From NCBI GenBank assembly GCA_946800325.1, contig OX326959.1, positions 12,802,862 to 12,866,861 on the forward strand: a stretch of 64,000 nt of DNA. The letters run 5' to 3'. A model generated the notes under the pieces. The model searched no databases. It saw only the letters and a program-made list of their open reading frames with translations, and was not told the DNA's origin. Origin of the DNA: Luzula sylvatica. Taxonomy: Eukaryota; Streptophyta; Magnoliopsida; Poales; Juncaceae. The translations under genes and the position numbers were made by a program. This document shows positions 1 through 12,629 of the stretch, one piece after another (positions within the stretch are counted from its first letter, which is position 1; each line of letters starts with the position of its first letter).

Positions 1-426
1 TAACACGTGGAATAATCATTTCTCATACAAAAAGTAAGTTTTTGTTGTTTTGGCTACCTAACGTACGTCGTCTCTCATCCATATTTGTATCATACATTTT
101 AGATGTCTGTTATACTTTTTTACATATATTTTTTAGATTTATGTTGTACCTATAGGTGCATGTTATACCTTCTAACATTTATAAAACATCTTTTGAATGT
201 GTGATATTATGTCTTTTTAGGATAATACATGTATGATGTACATTTATTTGTTATACATTATAGATGTATCATATTTTTTTTAGATGTACGATATATTTTT
301 TTTTTGTACACACACTTCCAAGAAAGGATCTATGTAGGGCTTGGAGGGATCTTAGCCCTCCCCAAGATTTTCGTGAAAACATTGTACATAGCTAGTGTTT
401 TAATGTATTTTATCAGTATAACAATG
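1..426. other. AT-rich intergenic DNA
   Basis: No gene is visible. The stretch from about 60 to 320 is a loose array of short related phrases around 'tagatgta' and 'gttatac' that look like an eroded repeat. It does not share the downstream flank of lipase copies B, C and D, so copy A ends in unique sequence. Confidence 0.4.
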
Positions 427-2138
427 TCAATTTGATTGTTTGCCCCCACTTAAAAAATGGTCTAGAATGAATGATATCAAAGATTTATACACCACATCTT
501 TTGCCGTAACACCTATAACGAAATCAGCATGTGCGTAATTCTCGACGAAATGCACGGATAGCTTGTCGATTTGATGATTTTTCAGATCGTCTAATAATCG
601 TTGCACGTCTTTTACATCTGCTAGCGAGTCCTTTCCGCCATAGCTAAGAAATAACGGTATATTTTTTGGTATGTTTGTTAGGTTATATACTGGTGGAGTC
701 CTCTGTCCATAATTTTTCATGTTTAGGGCATCACTTCCATAGTCATATTTTGTTAATGTACCATCTCTCACAGCTGCAAAATTAATTTTTTGTAAATATA
801 GTTGAATGATCAATTTGAACATTTGAGATGTAATGTTTTGTATATGAACAAAGGAAACAAAAGTTTACTTTGGGCTAAATGGACCAAGTTTTTAGTGGAT
901 GTCGGCTGTGGTTCATACTTCAATAATAAATCCACAGTTGAGGAATTAAGACAACAATTATTCCCTGCAATTAAATGCAAACATGATACATTAGAATTTT
1001 GTTAATTTAAATTTATATTTGAGTTTAAAACTTCATGTTCATACCAGTAATACCACTCAACAGGTCAATGCAATCTGTTCCCAGTGTATCACAATACAGC
1101 TTCATTATATCTACCACAATCTCTCTGAACATTTATCAGATAAACATGAAAAAAAAAATATTTAATATAATAATGTAACAAAAAAGACTTCATAAAAATA
1201 ATAGATATATAAATATAAAAAATAATTAAGTTACTGACAGGCTTGGATTAAACTCGGCCATTCCAAGCCACTTGGTTGCGAACTATTGTAAAACAAAGTA
1301 TTCCATTGAAGTTATTTTATCTTAAATTTAGGCATAATGAAGGGAAATTTTTTGAATTTTCCAAAATAAATCAAAGATTTACCTCTCCGATGAAGGCTTT
1401 GGCCGCGAGCATACCAATTGGGGTACTCAAATGAGTCAAATATGCAATGGGGCTTAAAAATGCCACAGATTTAAATTTATCTACTGATCTTTGTTCCGAG
1501 AATGACGCCAATGGCACCAATGTTCCCTATATATGCGAATAACAAGATTAAATCAATGAAAAATAGTTGCAGGCAATTTGTTTAAAATTAATGATTTTAG
1601 TTGTATACCAGAGAATGGCCAACATAGTGAATCTTCTGGCCAGTTTGTTTCGAGACAAAATCAACAGTTGCAGGAAAATCATTTGTCACCAATTCATCCC
1701 ACGACCAATTCCAATAACTCTGATAAAAAAACAAAAAATTAAATAAACCGATGTTATAAGACAATTACTAAGAACTTGAAATAAATAAATAAATAAATCA
1801 TTATATACTTAATATTAAAGGTATAGATATTTTATGCTTAGCAAGTCCTAAATATCAAATTCAATACCTTGCTAGCAGGGTCGAGAGATTCATGACGACG
1901 ACTAAAACGGGTTCCTCTTGTATTGGATATCCAGACATCAAACCCTTTATCCGCTAAGATGAATGCTAGGGATTCTTCCGGAGAAGTCAGCAGCCACAAC
2001 GCTCCATCCTGTCAATAAAAATTCGCCCATGTTTTCTAAATTAACTACAACTTCAAATATTGGCACACTGATTTCGTTCTATTGATCAAGTAACGCAATT
2101 TACTTTTCCGTTTTTTTATGTAGGAATTAAAACGGATT

Positions 2139-2210
<72 letters not shown>

Positions 2211-2911
2211 TGAACAATGAAGTGATTAAAACAGTGACTATATAAAGTATTTGATAAAAATCCGTACCACCATAATACCATGTTGTAACAGCACCGGCTG
2301 TCGCGAGACGGTACCGACACTTCCATTTTTCCCGAATGGTATTCTTTGCATACTCAAAATATAACCGTCACTTGTAACAACCTACAAATAATAATAATAA
2401 TAATAAGGGGTTATATATTCAGCCCCCCCACATCAAAAAAAAATCCTTGATGAGGTGGCAAAAGGGTGTTTAGTGGGTTGTTTAGCCTCTCTAATCGACT
2501 CGATTAAATATTAATTGACACGTAAATAATTTATAACATGTTAATATTAGTATATGTTAATTGACGAGTCAATTTAATTAACCGGTCAATTAATATTTAA
2601 TCGAGTCAATTAGAAAGGCTAAACAACTCACTTAACCCTCTTTTTGCCACCTCATCAAAGATGTTTTTTTGATGTTGGGGGGCAAAGTATATTTTCCCTA
2701 ATAATAATAATAAACTTAAATCTTAATTAGTTCACTCACTCACCTCATGCTCTTCACAATTATAGCCAAGTGGCTGCACCACTAATTTGCAAATGCCTTC
2801 GACGTTGTCTTCCTGTGAAGTTGGTTTGAGAACTCGTTTGCCAGAAACTTGTATTAGAAGATTAATTAGGAGAAGAGTTTTTAACAGAGGAACCCTAATA
2901 TGAGATGCCAT
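427..2911 (-). CDS. Acid/gastric-type triacylglycerol lipase, copy A
   Basis: This is a secreted alpha/beta-hydrolase lipase related to Arabidopsis LIP2/MPL1 and to animal gastric and lysosomal acid lipases; it should hydrolyse acylglycerol esters. Nine exons, read from 2911 downwards: 2744-2911, 2268-2381, 1868-2008, 1609-1719, 1383-1526, 1235-1282, 1045-1120, 869-964 and 427-773. All join in frame at GT-AG sites and give about 414 aa. Residues 1-24 form a signal peptide (MASHIRV..., cut after VSG). The nucleophile elbow GHSLG spans the exon 4/5 junction, the acid lies in GGKDSLAD and the histidine in NYAHADF. The last residues ([13 protein letters not shown]) differ from the FFLDHNT end of copies B and D and add seven residues. 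Intron 1 holds a MITE and intron 2 a long (TA)n run. The exon 7 acceptor was chosen to keep the frame and the family's residue spacing. The gene looks functional, but expression is unknown. Confidence 0.85.
2142..2208. repeat. (TA)n microsatellite in intron 2 of lipase A
   Basis: An uninterrupted TA run of about 33 units. It is absent from the same intron of copies B and D, so it expanded only in copy A. Confidence 0.95.
2407..2698. mobile_element. Palindromic Tourist-like MITE in intron 1 of lipase A
   Basis: About 290 bp whose two halves are inverted copies of each other. Both arms carry the same series: run of C or G, CATCAAAAAAA, GATGAGGTGGCAAAA, a segment ending TAGCC, then CGATTAAATATTAATTGAC. 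It sits in the (TAA)n tract that also occupies intron 1 of the other copies, and TAA flanks both ends, as expected for a PIF/Harbinger-type target duplication. That duplication is ambiguous because the site is itself a TAA repeat. Confidence 0.75.
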
Positions 2912-2983
2912 TTTTTATTGGGGTGGCTTTTTGTTTGGGCAGTGCTATCTTTTTTTATGAATTTCCCGTAGGCTACAGTGTTC

Positions 2984-2993
2984 CTTTTTTATA
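2984..2993 (-). promoter_or_regulatory. TATA box of lipase A
   Basis: Reading the minus strand, TATAAAAAAG lies about 75 bp upstream of the ATG at 2911. The same box is in the same place in copies B and D. Confidence 0.6.
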
Positions 2994-3780
2994 GGCGGAA
3001 GAAAGAGGATTTGGCCTAAGGGCGTCCTAACAAAAAAAAAAAGGAAAGAGGATTTTCATTTTCCTAAAAAAACAATAGAGAAACTGCATGGGAGATAAAT
3101 GAAATGCATAAGGTGCAGAGGCCGTTTGTAATTTTGTATATTAGAGAGTTCAATATTATTGTAGTAATCCTACTATTGCATTAATATAGTTATCCAACAA
3201 AACGGAGCCATGTTCATGAAATGGGTATGGTTATACACAGCACTTACACAACAAAAATGCTGATATTATTGATATTTGTTTTGTTTCTCTCTCGTTACTT
3301 TGTCCTTGCTTTCAATTTTTGGATTACTTTTTTGTAGATTTTTTCTGTTATGTTTTCAAATGGTTAAGTGTAGTCAATTTCGTTAAATTTACTGAAATGT
3401 GTATACTATGGTTATGTCATTTAACAACAAAAATTAACCTTGAGAAAATGAAATTGTTGATTCTGTTAGATTATTTTTTAATCTTTATACTATTCTCCGG
3501 AAATTATGTTAAATTTCTAAACATGCCTTTAACTGTGGTATATGTCAATACATCTATATCTTATTTGTTAATTTTAGTCTGCATTCGATAATATATAAAA
3601 TGGTAAAACACTAAAAAACAGACAATTGCAGGCAAATATTTCATAACGCAGGGGCTGGTATGCGAATATCCAGTAATGCAAGGTTTTTTGCACTGAAATG
3701 CAAGGGCAATTTTGTTAAGGTGATGTGAAAAATGTTGTGTCGAGACTCAACGATTAGGTTGTTTTTTTAAAAATATTTAC
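2994..3780 (-). promoter_or_regulatory. Duplicated upstream region of lipase A
   Basis: No gene. Up to about 3500 the sequence matches the upstream regions of copy B (18046-18510) and copy D (20288-20800, inverted). The promoter was therefore duplicated with the gene. The rest is AT-rich with no recognised feature. Confidence 0.55.
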
Positions 3781-3784
3781 TAAC

Positions 3785-3820
3785 TACCAACACCCCGCGC
3801 AATTGCGCGAGACTTCATAC
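3785..3820 (-). mobile_element. Possible Helitron 3' terminus (degenerate)
   Basis: On the minus strand a hairpin of the form CTCGCGCAATTGCGCGGGG is followed by a short tail ending GTAGT. Helitrons end in such a GC hairpin followed by CTRR and insert before T. The CTRR is not perfect, so this is a weak call. Confidence 0.35.
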
Positions 3821-4993
3821 TCCTTTTTACATGGTTTTTGTATATATTTTTAAATAGTATTTGTGCGTGTACGTTTAAACTCAATTAATATAATCATAAT
3901 ATGTTTGCAAATATAGTGATGTCATTCAATGCATTACAATTAATAAATATTCATGAAATTTGTCTATCATAGATATATGTATAATAATTAATTAGGGTCT
4001 ATGAAATTGATCCATAATTATAAATTCACACAAAATAAATAAAATATAACATGCTATACTCCAAACAAAATTAAAATTTCAAAACAAATAAAAGAAAACC
4101 ATGAATAATACACATAAAACCGAAATATATATTTTAAATTTCATCCATTAACATACAAAATATCATTTTTTTTTAAAATAACACAATTATTTTATATCAT
4201 AAGAAATTAACAATTCAGTTATCGTTTCACACATTAAATATATATGGAGCCCCAATAACACAAAAATAACATCTTTGTTGAGGCGGCAAGAGATAATTAA
4301 GTAGGTTTATTAGTATTATTAATTGAGGATATTGTGATGAGTTTGGGGGTTAGGTATATTTTCCTTCGATATATGGATATAGGTATAATTTAGGTTGAAA
4401 TAGGAAAAAAAACTAAAAAAAAAACGTGGCGGTTTTTTTGTAATATAGGTTTATTAGTATTATTAATCGACTAAATTAACGATTACATTGACAGTTTAAT
4501 TGAATTGACATGTCACTTAACATTTATTAATACTAAGTTATTATAAATTATTGATGTTTTTAATTAAACTATCAATTAACATTTAATTGAGTCAATTAGA
4601 AATACTAATCAATTCACTTTGTCACTCCATCGAGGATATTGTGATGAGATTGGGGGGTCAAATATATTTTTCTTCGATATATGAATATATGAGTATAATT
4701 TGGATTGAAATAGAAAAAAAATAAAGACACGTGGCAGTTTTTTTGTAACATGTTTAAAATTATAACTATTGTATGATATGATGTGTAACTTGTACCATCC
4801 TAAGTTTGCCAGATTTTAAGTCATGCAAATATTCTCACTTTTGCGTTTTGTTTGACACTGCCTTTCTGAATATTGAGGTCGAATTTTGTTCTTAAGACTA
4901 TAGGAAGTTTCAGGTTTCATTGTGTTATTTGACCTTCTCTTCAAGTTGGAAGTTGGAAGGTTAATCAGCTAGGATTTAGTATCTTGTGATTTA
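3821..4993. repeat. AT-rich DNA with degenerate Tourist-like MITE pieces
   Basis: No gene. From about 4250 to 4760 two direct copies of a segment beginning CTTCGATATATG and ending CACGTGGC plus a T run (about 4368-4445 and 4670-4750) surround arms resembling the MITE in lipase A intron 1 (CATCTTTG..GAGG, AATTGAGTCAATTAGAAA). It looks like one MITE nested in or beside another. Confidence 0.45.
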
Positions 4994-5305
4994 TGTTGAT
5001 TTACGAATTCAAGTATGGATTCAAGAATTTCTAATAAACGAAATTTTCTTTTTCTAATAATTTTTTCTAATTTTTTTTGTATTTTCTGAATTTATATGTT
5101 TTTCTCAAAATCTAAGGTCTATTTATAAGCTCAATAAACTTGAAATATAAGATACTAGAAAACTTGTCATATAATTATTTCCAAAATTAGTTTTCTTATA
5201 ATAAAACATGTTCCTAAATTATTTCTTTTAGAATCAATCTTTCCCTAAAATTATTTGAGCTAATTAAACTTGATAATTATTAGTTTAGGCTTGGTCTTAT
5301 CAACA
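4994..5305 (-). repeat. 3' LTR of Copia element 1
   Basis: A 312 bp LTR read on the minus strand. It starts TGTTGATAAGACC, ends AATCAACA (TG..CA) and contains the TATA-like CTTATAAATAG. A purine tract, TTTAAGGGAGGAATT (5306-5320), lies directly before it. The other LTR of this element is missing. Confidence 0.75.
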
Positions 5306-5401
5306 AATTCCTCCCTTAAACTCAAACATGTTCTTCATCCTTATCATGGTCTTGAAATTCTCCAACATCGTTGTCGGAAGCAGCTTCGTGAAAATGTCTG
5401 C

Positions 5402-8228
5402 TCAATTTGCATGACTCATTCGCATATCACCTTTCTCCACCTGCTCTCGAATGAAATGAAAACACACATCAATGTGCTTACTCCTCTCATGATGGACCGG
5501 ATTCTTTGCTAGCTCGATTGCACACTTATTTTCGACTCGTATGCCAGTTGGCTCGTGTTGTGTCACCTTCAGCTCGTGCAACAAATTCCTTAACCAAGCC
5601 GCATGACACACACACACCAGGATGATGTCACGTATTCCACCTCACGCATATTCCACACACACCAGGATGCTGACACATAACATGCTGTGCTTTTTCGATC
5701 GTCAACATCTCCACACCAATCACTGTCTGAGTAGCCCACCAGTTTGTATTCGTTCGTCCTCGAACAGTATAACCCGAGTGATTATGTACCTTGAATATAT
5801 CGAAGAATATTTTTAGTCGCTTTCCAGTGTGAATACATCAGTTCCTCCATGAATCGACTTACCACCCCCAACACTATACGCAATGTCGGACCTGGTACAA
5901 GTCCGTACAACAAACTCCCAACCAAACTTCGAAATTTGCTCGAATCAACTCTATCTCCACCCTCAAATTTAGAGAGTTCGCACCGAGCTCCATCGGTGTC
6001 GCCACTTGGTTACTGTCCTCCATCTTGTACATCGTCAGGATATCTTTTGCGTACGTCTCCTGCAATACAAAAATTCCTGAATCACCTTGTCTAATCTTGA
6101 GACCAAGGAAATATTTCAACAGGCCCAAATCTGTCATCTCGAATTCTCGCGTCATCGCTTCTTTGAATTCTTTTACCATCTTCTCATTACTCCCCACGAA
6201 AATCAGATCATCAACATAGAAAGCAACAAAGAACACGTCGAGTTCCTTCTTCCTCACGTACAGTGCATGCTCGTATGGACATTGTACAAACCCGGTCTTC
6301 AAGTATGTGTCGATTCGGGTATTACATGCTCGAGGTGCCTGTTTGAGCCCTTACAACACCTTTCTCAACTTCAACATCTTTCCTTCTTTCCCAGATTTCA
6401 CGTAGCCAGGTGGTTGCTCGACATAGACTTTTTCTTCGAGCACGCCATTTAGAAATGCTGATTTCACGTCCATCTGATAAACCGGCCATTTGAATTGAGC
6501 TACTTGAGATATAAGAAGTCGGATCGTCTCCATTCTCACAACAGGAGTGAATACCCCATCGTAATCAATACCGGCATGTTGCCGATACCCCTTCGCCACC
6601 AATCGAGCTTTGTGCCTTTCAATCTCACCTTGAGCATTCGTCTTCTTCTTGTACACCCACTTGAGTCCTATGAGCTTGCATCCTTTTGGTAATTCGACCA
6701 AGTCTCACGTCCTGTTTTTGTCGATAGCCTCAATCCCTTCGTCCATCGCGGCTTGCCATTTCTTGTTTGTCGCGTCCTCTTCAAAGGAAATATTCTCCGC
6801 ATCTGCCAAAAGACAAACAAGATGTACCTCACGGTTGCATCGCACAGCTCTTGTAATGCGGCGTTGCCGGCTTTTGACTGCTCCGACTTCTTGAGATTTT
6901 TTCTTGCTCAATTTTGCACGAGGACATCGATTTTGTACATACACCGCACATTATACCGCCTCGGCCCAAAATCCTGTTGGCATTCATTTGTTCTTCAACA
7001 TCGACCGAACCATGTCGAGAATGGTCCATTTCTTCTTCTCGGCCACACACACCATTCTGCTGAGGCGAGTACGACGCAGTCAAGAATCTCTTAATCCCTT
7101 GATCCTCACAAAAAATCGTAAAAGCGACTGACATGTACTCGCTGTCTTTACCAGAGCGCAAAGCTTTGATATATCGTTTGGTCATCTACTCGACGAGCAA
7201 CTTGAACCTTTTGAACTCTTTAATAAAATACCTTTTCTCACTAAATGATTTCGGTGTGATCGGACCAGAAATATCGGTATGCACTAGCTCGAGAGGGCTT
7301 GATGCTGCATATGTCGCATTTTCTGAAATGAGACTCTTGCATGTTTACCGAGTACGCAACCTTCGCAAAATCTGCTCGTATAGTTCATATATGGCAGATC
7401 ATGCACCATGTTCTTTTTCGCCAACTCTCCCAGGCCTTCATAGTGAAAATGTCCAAACCGCAAATGCCAGAGCTAAGTTTTGTCCTCCATGTCGACTGGT
7501 AAGCACATTATCTCCACGCTTCTCAGGATGAGCTTGAACATTCGATTGTTGGTCAACTCAACATGCGCAATTAGTTGACCTCCCTTGTTCTTCAGCTGCA
7601 TCATTCGATCTTTCATGAAGACTGAATATCCTCTCTCCAACAGCTGCCCCATGGTGATTATGTTACTCTTCATCTCGGACACATAATAGACATTTTCAAT
7701 ATGTCCTTCTTTATCATCCTTCTGATAGAATCAAATTTTACCTCTGCCCTTCACTTGGACCTTTGATGCGTCTCCAATTGACACGTGCTCATCGTCTATC
7801 TCATTCATCTCTACGCAAATGTGTTTATGCTCGCACATGTGGTTGATTGCGCCAGTGTCGAGGTACCATATCATATCGCTCTTCGTTGTGGTGTCTTTGT
7901 GAGCCATCATGAGAACGTCATCATTTTCTTCCTTCTCGACTAGGTTGACATTCTCCTTCACCTTTTTCTCGGATCAGCACTGCTTAATGTAGTGTCCAGG
8001 CTAGCCGCAGTTGTAACACTCGATACTTGATCAACTCGATCAGGTTCCTTGTCCACGACCTCGTCCTCGGCTGTGCCAGTTTTGATGATTCGGTTTTTTC
8101 TTTTCTTCGGAATTATAGTTTCCGCCTCTTCCTCGACCACCAAATCGTTCTCCTCGGTCGCCTCCTCTTCCTCGATTGTTCTCAGCATACACCACATTGT
8201 CTTCATCTATGGTCGCCTTGACTTGCAA
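5402..8228 (-). pseudogene. Copia 1 gag-pol remnant
   Basis: Polyprotein pieces in several frames. 8040-8228 is the RGRG-rich gag tail. 7731-7961 carries the protease with WYLDTGAINHMC (aspartic DTG). About 6830-7400 is integrase; SYSPQQNGVCGREE resembles the usual integrase phrase SPQQNG. 6351-6701 is the RT start with KARLVAKGYRQ and MDVKSAFLNG. 5874-6302 is the RT palm with FYVDDLIFVGS and LGLKI. 5402-5617 is RNase H with ELAKNPVHHERSKHIDVCFHFIRE. Each is recognisable, but frameshifts and stops lie between them. It would have encoded the proteins that copy and integrate the element. Confidence 0.85.
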
Positions 8229-8240
8229 AGCCTCCTGGTG

Positions 8241-8390
8241 TGGCTCGGTTATGATTATTTGATTGTTTTGTTTTTGTATTTTTCATTTATCTATGGTCAC
8301 ATTGTTCTCAGCATACACCACATTGTCCATTTTCAGATATTTCGACAAATCGTATTGCTTTTTTTTTTCTTTTAGGATTTGTGCTGCCGG
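8241..8390. other. Scrambled filler at the Copia 1 breakpoint
   Basis: This stretch joins truncated Copia 1 to the lipase C downstream region. It contains a second, rearranged copy of sequence found in Copia at about 8172-8215 (TTCTCAGCATACACCACATT at about 8302, and CATCTATGGTC-like sequence just before it). Templated filler of this kind is typical of error-prone double-strand break repair. Confidence 0.55.
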
Positions 8391-8737
8391 CAGGGAGAGA
8401 CCAGATGCAATAAAATACATGTCTTCTTCATTTATTATCAAAAAAGAAAATAAAATACATAGATATAACAAATTCATGTATTTGATAATCCGGCGCGAGC
8501 CAGAGCAAGCTAGAAAATAAGGATGGCGTCCTCTCTCCCCTCTGACGATATCGCCGATTGGGCAATGGATTTATAATGAGTGTAATTACTAATAATTTCA
8601 TAATAATATTACTGATTGGTTTTGTGAAATTACTTATTTTTCAACAATGATAATTGATGCCTTTCTTAATTAACCATAATTAAGCATACAAGTTTGTACA
8701 AAATACATAGTTAAGATCCCCAATAAATTGAACTATT
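8391..8737 (-). other. Duplicated downstream flank of lipase C
   Basis: No gene. It matches the region downstream of lipase D (about 23722-24030, inverted), including a GGCGCGAGCC stretch and a (T)ATAATGAGTGTAA stretch. The duplicated block therefore includes the 3' flank. Confidence 0.6.
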
Positions 8738-9209
8738 TTAAGTTTTATGATCAAGAAAGAATGATATCATAGTTTTATACACGACATCTTTCCCTGTAAC
8801 ACCTATTACAAAATCAGCATGTGCGTAATTCTCGATGAATTGCACGGATAGCTTGTCGATTTGATGATTTTTCAGATCGTCTAATAATTGTTGCACATCT
8901 TTTACGTCTGATAGAGAATCCTTTCCATCATAGCTAAGAAATAATGGTATATCTCTTGGTATGTTTGTTAGGTTATATATTGGTGGAATTCTTTGTCCAT
9001 AATTCTTCATGTTTTGAGCATAACTTCCGTAGTTGTATTTTGTTAATGTATCATCTCTAACAGCTGCAAAATTAAATCTTGTAAATATAGTTGTAGATAA
9101 ATTTGATAATTAAATGAAAGATGTTTGTAATCAAATTACCAGATATTTAAGCTTATTTAAATGTTAATCCAACTACAAATCAAGTATGTTGATATGGTTT
9201 ACAATTGGG

Positions 9210-9974
9210 CAGGGCCGGTCCTAGGATTTTGGTGGCCTTAGGCGAGTTACGGGGCTATTAAAATATAGAACAATATTTTTTTCAAATCAAAATAGGTTCA
9301 AAATTTTGGTAATTTGCTTAACCCGATATATTCTCTACATTTTGACAAACACTTCATTATTGAGCCAAAATTCGATTTAATTATTGAAATTGAAATTGTT
9401 CTGAATAGTTCGATTTAATTATTGAAATTGAAATTAGGCAGAAATCAATTTTTGAAAGAAATACCTTGAATTGGGAAGAAATATGAAGTAATTAGGTTAA
9501 AAGCAGGACAAAAATGAGAATTTTCATTAAAAAGGGGATCAAAATGCAAATTTCCTGCTTTGATTTCAATGGAAAAGCGCCAGCATAAATATTGACCGGC
9601 AAAACTTACGAAATCACAGAGAAAATCGACGAAAAACGTGTGTAGATGTATCATAACTCATAATAAACTTGTAATCCCCCAATATTATCTTGCAAAAGCA
9701 CGGTGACGAAATCAGAGTCGGAATGTTTATCTATGTGATGCGAATCTGATTTGGTTATAATATAATTGGTATCAATTTTGGTTTACCTAGAAGAAGCCCA
9801 TGGTTTTCGAGGAGCACCTCACCTTCTCGACCACTTCGCTTCTCAGAGAGCCGCATCCGAATTAACTCCGGCAAGGTCAATCACTGGAATTTCAATCTTA
9901 ATTTATGTTACAGGCGTAAGGAGCGCCAGGTCTGCAGTCTGCTGGCCGGTCGGTTATTTTCGATTTCGATCGAG

Positions 9975-10013
<39 letters not shown>

Positions 10014-10210
10014 AGGTCGGGTCTGAAGAAAGAAGGGAGCGGATCGAGTCTGTGAAGAAAGAAGGAAAGTGGATCGGGTATGGAAAATAGTAAGTTTATG
10101 GGCTTAATTAGTTTTTTATATATGTATATATAGAATTGAAATTATATGGGATTTTTTTTTGTGGGGCTTTAGGCATTAGCCTTCTGGGCCAAAGCCCAGA
10201 GCCGGGCCAG
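9210..10210. mobile_element. hAT-type element in intron 8 of lipase C
   Basis: A 1001 bp insertion starting CAGGGCCGGTCC and ending with an eroded inverted GAGCCGGGCCAG. It is flanked by a perfect 8 bp duplication CAATTGGG (9202-9209 and 10211-10218). Copies B and D have an uninterrupted site here. An 8 bp duplication and C..G ends fit hAT. It carries a (GA)n run (about 9976-10012) and no convincing transposase. Confidence 0.85.
9976..10012. repeat. (GA)n microsatellite
   Basis: A simple GA run inside the hAT element. The Arg-Glu repeats of the overlapping reading frame are an artefact of this run. Confidence 0.9.
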
Positions 10211-11009
10211 CAATTGGGTGAACAAATATTTAAACAACAAGAAGAATATTTAAATTTTAAAGTTCAATGATCTATTTAAATATGGAGTAATATTTTGTAG
10301 ATGAACAAAAGAAACATAATTTTACTTCGGGCTAAATGGACCATGGTTTTAGTGGATGTCGGTTGTGGTTCATATTTCAAAAATGAATCGCCGTTGAGGC
10401 AAGGCATTAAGGCAACAATTATTTCCTGCAATTAAAATGCAAACATTATACATTACAAAAATAATGAATTTATATTTGAGTTCAAAATCAAAACTTCATG
10501 TTCATACCAGTAACACCACTCATTAGGTCAATGCAATCTTTTCCAAGTGTATCACAATACAGCTTCATCATATCTACCACAAACTCTCTGTACGTTTATC
10601 AGATGAACATGAAAAAACAAATTAGTTTGTATAAATTAATGAACTCACCTTTTCTATTTAATCTAATCATGTAAAAGACTTGATAAAAACAATAGATATA
10701 TAAATTGAAAAAATAATTAAGTTACTGACAGTGCTGGATTAAACTCGGCCACTCCGAGCCACTTGGTTGCGAACTGTTGCAAAAAAGAAAAATAGTGTTC
10801 AGTTATTTTGACTAATTATAAAAAAATATTGGTATCATGTAACATAAAGAATGTAAAATATTTTGGTATGTTACCTAATTTTTGCACTAAAATATCATAA
10901 ACAATTAACAAACAAAATCGGAATTCATAGTTAAATAAAAACTACCAACGAAATCAGCATAATGGTAGTTGTGAATTCATAAACCAACACATTTGAGTGA
11001 ATTTAACTG

Positions 11010-11198
11010 CGGAGCATTTATGCAAGTAGCCTTGTATTGGTAAAAAAAATCGAAAAATAACACGATTTTCGAAAATATTCCAAAACTCACTCAAACTGGA
11101 TTTTAAAATCCATAACCACCAAATTTTAAACATTCGGTAGGTTAATTAGATTAATACACCAGGAATCCAGGATTACATGTAACATGCAGAAACTCTCT
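11010..11198. mobile_element. MULE-type MITE in intron 5 of lipase C
   Basis: A 189 bp insertion with ends GGAGCATTTATGCAAG and the inverse of AGAGAGTTTCTGCATG, flanked by the 9 bp duplication TTTAACTGC (11001-11009 and 11199-11207). The same element is in copies B and D but not in A. Confidence 0.7.
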
Positions 11199-11509
11199 TT
11201 TAACTGCAATTTTTTTTTGCAGTTTCTCTTAAAAATAATGATTTTGTTTGCGATTCTGGCAGAATGAATGTAGGAATTTTGCGAATTTTTCAAAATAAAT
11301 CAAATATTTATCTCTCCAATGAAGGCTTTGGCAGCCAACAGACCAATTGGGGTACTCAAATGAGTCAAATATGCAACGGGGCATAAAAATGCCGCAAATT
11401 ATAATTTATCAACTGATCTTTGTTCCGAGAATGATGCCAATGGTACCAGTGTTCCCTATATACACGCAAAATAACAAGAAGAAATCAATGAAAAATTGCA
11501 GTATAGTAT

Positions 11510-12629
11510 CAGAGCCGGTCCCGTCATTTTGGTTGCCCTAGACCAATATGTTATACAGTATTGGATATTATCCTAATATGTTGCCCTGAACAAAAAAAAT
11601 ACATAAAATATAAAATATCATCAATATTCCTATAAATATAAATATGAGAAATATCATCAATACAATTAACATCCTTAATTTTTTGAAAGTATGCTTAAAT
11701 TATCTTTTCTTTCACTTAATACATGTGATGTACAAATAAAATGCAAGAATCAAGAATAAATCTAAAATCTAAAACAATTATTAATAAATATTATACTGAT
11801 CCGGCTTTCTTGGTTTTCCATTTCCATGATATGAATATAAGAATATCACCCTTCTTTTTCTTCTTCTTCTTCTTATATAATAAAAAAATATAAAAACCTC
11901 AATAAAAAAATAGAAAATTAAATTAAATTAAATGTATTATTTTAATAATTAGTATATATGATTATTAATTAATTGAAATGTAATTAACATCTATATAAAT
12001 TGACCAATTGTTAATTAATATTAAATTTTTTTAATTATACTTCTTATTTTTATTTAGTGTGTTATTTGGGATATAGAGGATGTGACAGTGAAATATCTGA
12101 TTGAACTAAAATTTCTCATTATATTTTGGTGGGAGAATCGTCTTATCATATTTTCAACGGTACATTATAATATTTTTATTCAACTAAAACTGTGCAAATA
12201 TATTTCTACAACTATTTACAAATTAATGTCTTTTTTATTATTTATCCAATAATAAGATGCCACGTCATACTAGTATGAAAGTGTAAAGAATTGAATGTAA
12301 CTTGCAACAAATGCAAACATTAATTGTTTCAAATTTATTTGGATTTAATGTGACAATTCTTTTGTATATATTAACACAAACATATAGTTTATGTATGTCA
12401 AAACACAAAACATACGAATATCAATACCACAGAAAATCCGAATTAACACTTCTTCTCCCAAACATCCCTCCTCGAGGATGAAGAAATCCTTGGAACCATG
12501 AATGGTCCTCCTCTCTGTTGAGTTTTTTTTAACTTGCAAAGGCTGCATATAAATATTTGGTTGGTTGCCCTCCCTCGATTCGTTGCCCTAGTCCGGGGGC
12601 TTGCTGGGCTTACCCCGGGGCCGGCTCTG
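11510..12629. mobile_element. hAT-type element in intron 4 of lipase C
   Basis: A 1120 bp insertion with inverted ends CAGAGCCGGTCCC and GGGGCCGGCTCTG and a perfect 8 bp duplication TATAGTAT (11502-11509 and 12630-12637). The intact site is seen in copies B and D. No transposase gene is recognisable, so it is non-autonomous. Confidence 0.9.

Larger units (their letters stand above)
4994..8240 (-). mobile_element. Copia retrotransposon 1, 5'-truncated
   Basis: A Ty1/Copia element on the minus strand, cut off inside gag, that retains the end of gag, protease, integrase, reverse transcriptase, RNase H and a 3' LTR. The order gag-PR-INT-RT-RH identifies Copia. The 5' LTR and most of gag are gone, and the broken end at 8240 runs into scrambled filler sequence. 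Coding frames are interrupted many times, so the element is dead. Confidence 0.85.
8738..11455 (-). pseudogene. Lipase copy C, 5'-truncated pseudogene (exons 5-9)
   Basis: Only the last five exons of the lipase remain: 11312-11455, 10726-10773, 10508-10583, 10326-10425 and 8738-9063. Exons 1-4, with the signal peptide and the first part of the GHSLG elbow, are absent; homology stops in intron 4 near 12692. Exon 5 has an in-frame TAA and its donor has changed from GT to AT. Exon 8 has a net gain of four bases, which shifts the frame into a stop. Exon 9 still has an open C-terminal frame, but GGKD has become DGKD. Two hAT elements sit in introns 8 and 4. It cannot make the enzyme. Confidence 0.9.

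Noticed and set aside
3319..3591. A 90-codon membrane-like frame upstream of lipase A
   Set aside because: It is AT-rich promoter DNA duplicated with the lipase; the equivalent frame is not conserved in copies B or D.
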